Notes under the pieces: model-generated | Told to the model about the DNA's origin: nothing | Seen by the model: the letters and a program-made list of their open reading frames with translations, nothing else | Database searches by the model: none | Program-made: the position numbers and the translations under genes | Shown: piece by piece, positions 63,301 to 64,000 of the stretch | How the letters are laid out: each line of letters starts with the position of its first letter | Numbering within the stretch: the first letter of the stretch is position 1 | Origin: Chrysopilus asiliformis | Taxonomy: Eukaryota > Arthropoda > Insecta > Diptera > Rhagionidae | NCBI GenBank assembly: GCA_964034945.1 | Contig: OZ035963.1 | Location: 46,867,532 to 46,931,531 of the forward strand | Length of the DNA: 64,000 nucleotides | Direction: 5' to 3'

Positions 63301-64000
63301 CTGATATACAGTACCAGAAAACTATTTTTTCCTTTTTTCTGCATTTTAAAAAAAAAGTTTTCTTTTTATTGAAAGGAAGCCGAATGAATTCAGGCCAATA
63401 TGGGGAATCATTGAATACCATTTTCGAGTTTGAGTTCGAACCGCAATAAGCCCCAAACCAGACATAAATTAAAAGTAAAATACATTACAAATTATCCGAT
63501 CCTTTATTCTGCAAGTAACTTTACATGTATGCAAATTTTCGTCGAAATCGGTTGGGCCGTTTTCGCGTGACGCCGGAACAACAATTCAGACAGACAAACC
63601 AAATTTTTAAAAATTTTATTTTTGGTATCAGTACAATAAAATACATCGATATTAAAATTTTCAAGAAAATCCAAAATTTGAAAAATTAAACTTAAAAACC
63701 CCCCTTACAGTTTTATTATATGTAAAGATATAGATTACCAATTATGAAATATTTCCAGGGTAACAGTGAATTCTGGAGGAGGAAAATGCGTACCCTTCAT
63801 GGTGTCTTAGATGTTAATAACGACGGCGTAATAGCATTTGATGACTTTATGTTGCTCGCTAAAAAATTTGCTGACTTGGGGCATTTGCAGCCAACGGCAT
63901 TCGACGAATTTCAGGCTGTGATGAAGGTGAGACTTTCGATTCATTTAATTTGGGAATTAATTTTTATAATTTTATCGTTATAGGAAACATGGGAGAATCA
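54321..64000 (+). CDS. Mitochondrially targeted EF-hand protein, sarcoplasmic calcium-binding type (5' part, four exons)
   Basis: Exons 54321-54434, 60402-60632, 63759-63926 and 63984 to beyond the edge; introns 5,967, 3,126 and 57 bp, all phase 0 with GT-AG. Exon 1 (MAFSLVRCGLRATSRILDSG) and early exon 2 are rich in Arg/Ser/hydrophobic residues without acids, a mitochondrial presequence. Exon 2 ends in a charged stretch: SKKSKHERDYESDSDSDDEL, then a His-rich run (HHHHKHH, HH) and KKPVR. Exon 3 starts GNSEFWRRKMRTLHGVL and holds an EF-hand loop DVNNDGVIAFDD (residues 133-144) with ligands at positions 1, 3, 5, 9 and an unusual Asp at 12, then FMLLAKKFADLGHL. EFWRRKMRT-DVN-DG resembles insect sarcoplasmic calcium-binding proteins; gene symbol not assigned. 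Exon 4 opens ETWEN. The remaining EF-hands lie outside the window. Confidence 0.85.
54936..54972 (+). repeat. G-quadruplex-prone (GGGA)n run in intron 1
   Basis: Eight GGG runs separated by single A or T (ggagggtgggagggagg...), on the sense strand 500 bases after the exon 1 donor. Sequence composition predicts quadruplex formation in DNA and pre-mRNA. Confidence 0.8.
54973..56468. other. Intron 1 sequence without recognised features
   Basis: AT-rich intronic DNA. Short open frames near 55647 have no family resemblance. Confidence 0.4.
56477..57199. mobile_element. hAT element rich in GTCTAC motifs, ATTTCAAT duplication
   Basis: CAGTGTTG...CAACACTG ends with exact 8-bp ATTTCAAT at 56469-56476 and 57200-57207. 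GTCTAC/GTAGAC hexamers occur about 25 times, concentrated in both subterminal 120 bp, often as TTGTCTACGCGTAGAC palindromes. 723 bp, non-coding, in intron 1. Confidence 0.88.
57344..57819 (+). mobile_element. Penelope-like foldback element with inverted 129-bp arms
   Basis: Arms 57374-57502 and 57695-57823 are inverted copies with one visible mismatch. GCATTTTTTTA is duplicated at 57333-57343 and 57820-57830 (the last bases of the right arm overlap this duplication). Between the arms, about 190 bp end an open frame in RHRYNLRSRPMF and a stop. An 11-bp duplication plus an inverted terminal copy beside a 3' coding end fits 5'-truncated Penelope-like retroelements. CGAAACGTCTCGG in the arm recalls their terminal repeats. 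No reverse transcriptase or GIY-YIG domain is present, so the class is tentative. Confidence 0.5.
57955..58219 (-). mobile_element. piggyBac-like MITE (family B), copy 5
   Basis: TTAA at 57951-57954 and 58220-58223 around CTCGTTCGGTACATG...ATACCGAATGGG. Removing it plus one TTAA restores the family A text GCCCTTTAACGAACTTAG. The orientation within the host is read from the host; the element itself has the same left-right order as copy 1. Confidence 0.83.
58605..59215 (-). repeat. Dispersed repeat I, copy 2
   Basis: Reverse copy of 49961-50530, about 80 percent similar by eye and lacking several short segments. Intron 1. Confidence 0.65.
59216..60401. other. Intron 1, 3' part, with retroelement-like tail
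   Basis: 59560-59745 ends in ATCAAAATCGGTCCATTGGT...acagagatagatagatagata, the wording of RTE- or Helitron-type repeats in arthropods (AAATCGGTYNANCCGTTT). The upstream extent is unclear. The polypyrimidine tract before exon 2 is TTATTTGTATTTTAG. Confidence 0.4.
60633..61531. other. Intron 2, 5' part
   Basis: No repeats could be closed. Open frames here lack motifs. Confidence 0.4.
61534..61826. mobile_element. TA-flanked MITE with CACTCAGAAAAATG ends
   Basis: CACTCAGAAAAATG...CATTTTTCTGAGTG with TA at 61532-61533 and 61827-61828, i.e. mariner-like target use. It has an internal tandem duplication of 21 bp (CGCTAGCTGGCTTACAGACAC twice) inside a larger GGTTAACTCTGACC palindrome. 293 bp, higher GC than its surroundings. 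Confidence 0.75.
62141..62851 (-). mobile_element. mariner element, truncated at its 5' end
   Basis: The left border GGGGAGTACAAATGGAAAA matches the terminus of the 19.6-kb mariner. The other end is cut within the first codons (TTTGAGCCAAATAAACG) and abuts a foldback element at 62852. Same family as 19564-20460, with a different internal deletion. Confidence 0.8.
62155..62851 (-). pseudogene. mariner transposase pseudogene
   Basis: The minus-strand frame from 62851 reads FEPNKRHLQEVLLF, then SERNCREWFQCYKSGDFD (helix-turn-helix), then GPVKNYVLLQPSETITGAHY, RLNRALTEKRPQFEQ and VILQHDNIRPNVVK, in which the HDN-RP block carries the second catalytic Asp. It then shifts frame at the PPYSPDIAPSDYH region (third Asp damaged) and resumes with APRDEQFFRRRIRV and YVSIFLQK near the C-terminus. 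The segment with the first catalytic Asp is deleted between GPVKNY and LLQPSE. Inactive. Confidence 0.8.
62852..63225. mobile_element. Foldback element with about 165-bp arms
   Basis: The sequence from about 62866 to 63030 is the inverse of 63035-63193, with GGTTGAGTACTTTTTNGAAA, TTTCATCCATATAT and GTGAGGGGTTAACGAACT as paired landmarks. The outermost GAACNATGCA / TGCATGGTTC may extend the ends to 62852 and 63225. About 15 percent arm divergence. It can form a very long hairpin in the pre-mRNA of the calcium-binding gene (intron 2). Confidence 0.78.
63226..63758. other. Intron 2, 3' part, with retroelement-like tail
   Basis: 63480-63600 contains TCGTCGAAATCGGTTGGGCC...gacgccggaacaacaattcagacagac, an RTE/Helitron-like 3' segment. 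The splice acceptor for exon 3 is ATTATGAAATATTTCCAG. Confidence 0.45.

Overview
The window reads as AT-rich, transposon-saturated insect nuclear DNA, most likely from a fly or fly-like insect. The evidence is spliced genes with short phase-1 introns, TATA plus arthropod-type initiator promoters, tiny secreted TIL-domain inhibitors, and a dense mix of mariner, hAT, piggyBac, Harbinger, Transib, pogo and Helitron elements. I see no bacterial or viral gene organisation and no rRNA or tRNA gene. The taxonomic call is an inference.

Host genes. Five small secreted cysteine-rich TIL (trypsin-inhibitor-like) genes are spread over the first 41 kb, at 1675-2040 (+), 21566-21881 (-), 25507-25812 (+), 33509-33915 (+) and 40909-41266 (+). 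Each has a signal-peptide exon, one short phase-1 intron and an exon with the ten-cysteine TIL domain, so they look like a tandem-duplicated family pushed apart by transposons. A possible decayed sixth copy lies at 37986-38140 (-). From 54321 to the right edge is the 5' half of one large gene. Its four exons (54321-54434, 60402-60632, 63759-63926, 63984 onward) are all joined in phase 0. They encode a probable mitochondrially targeted EF-hand protein of the sarcoplasmic calcium-binding type; the 3' end is outside the window.

Transposons fill most of the rest. Left part (0-10 kb): DD41D-type mariner fragments, small foldback MITEs, a Transib (RAG1-related) element with both ends and its CGTCG target duplication, and a hAT / Harbinger-like MITE / mariner pile-up at 7.7-9.6 kb. 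Middle (11-29 kb): hAT elements, mariner fragments, and at 22.4-25.1 kb a four-level nest (GTAAA-motif repeat > hAT > Helitron > hAT). Then 30-45 kb: nested foldbacks, a pogo element with a MITE inside, a 14-bp minisatellite, a hAT with a BED zinc finger, a Harbinger element with the N-terminal part of its transposase, and a CATCGATG-rich hAT. Right part: more of the same, mostly in the introns of the calcium-binding gene.

One interspersed repeat, here called family A (about 590 bp, a GGGGGGTACCCCCC palindrome at its centre and a CCGTCTGT-type microsatellite), occurs ten times. It has repeatedly served as landing site for other elements, which gives many clean target-site duplications and a relative order of insertion. 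Class assignments rest on terminal inverted repeats, target-site duplications and recognisable protein motifs read by eye.
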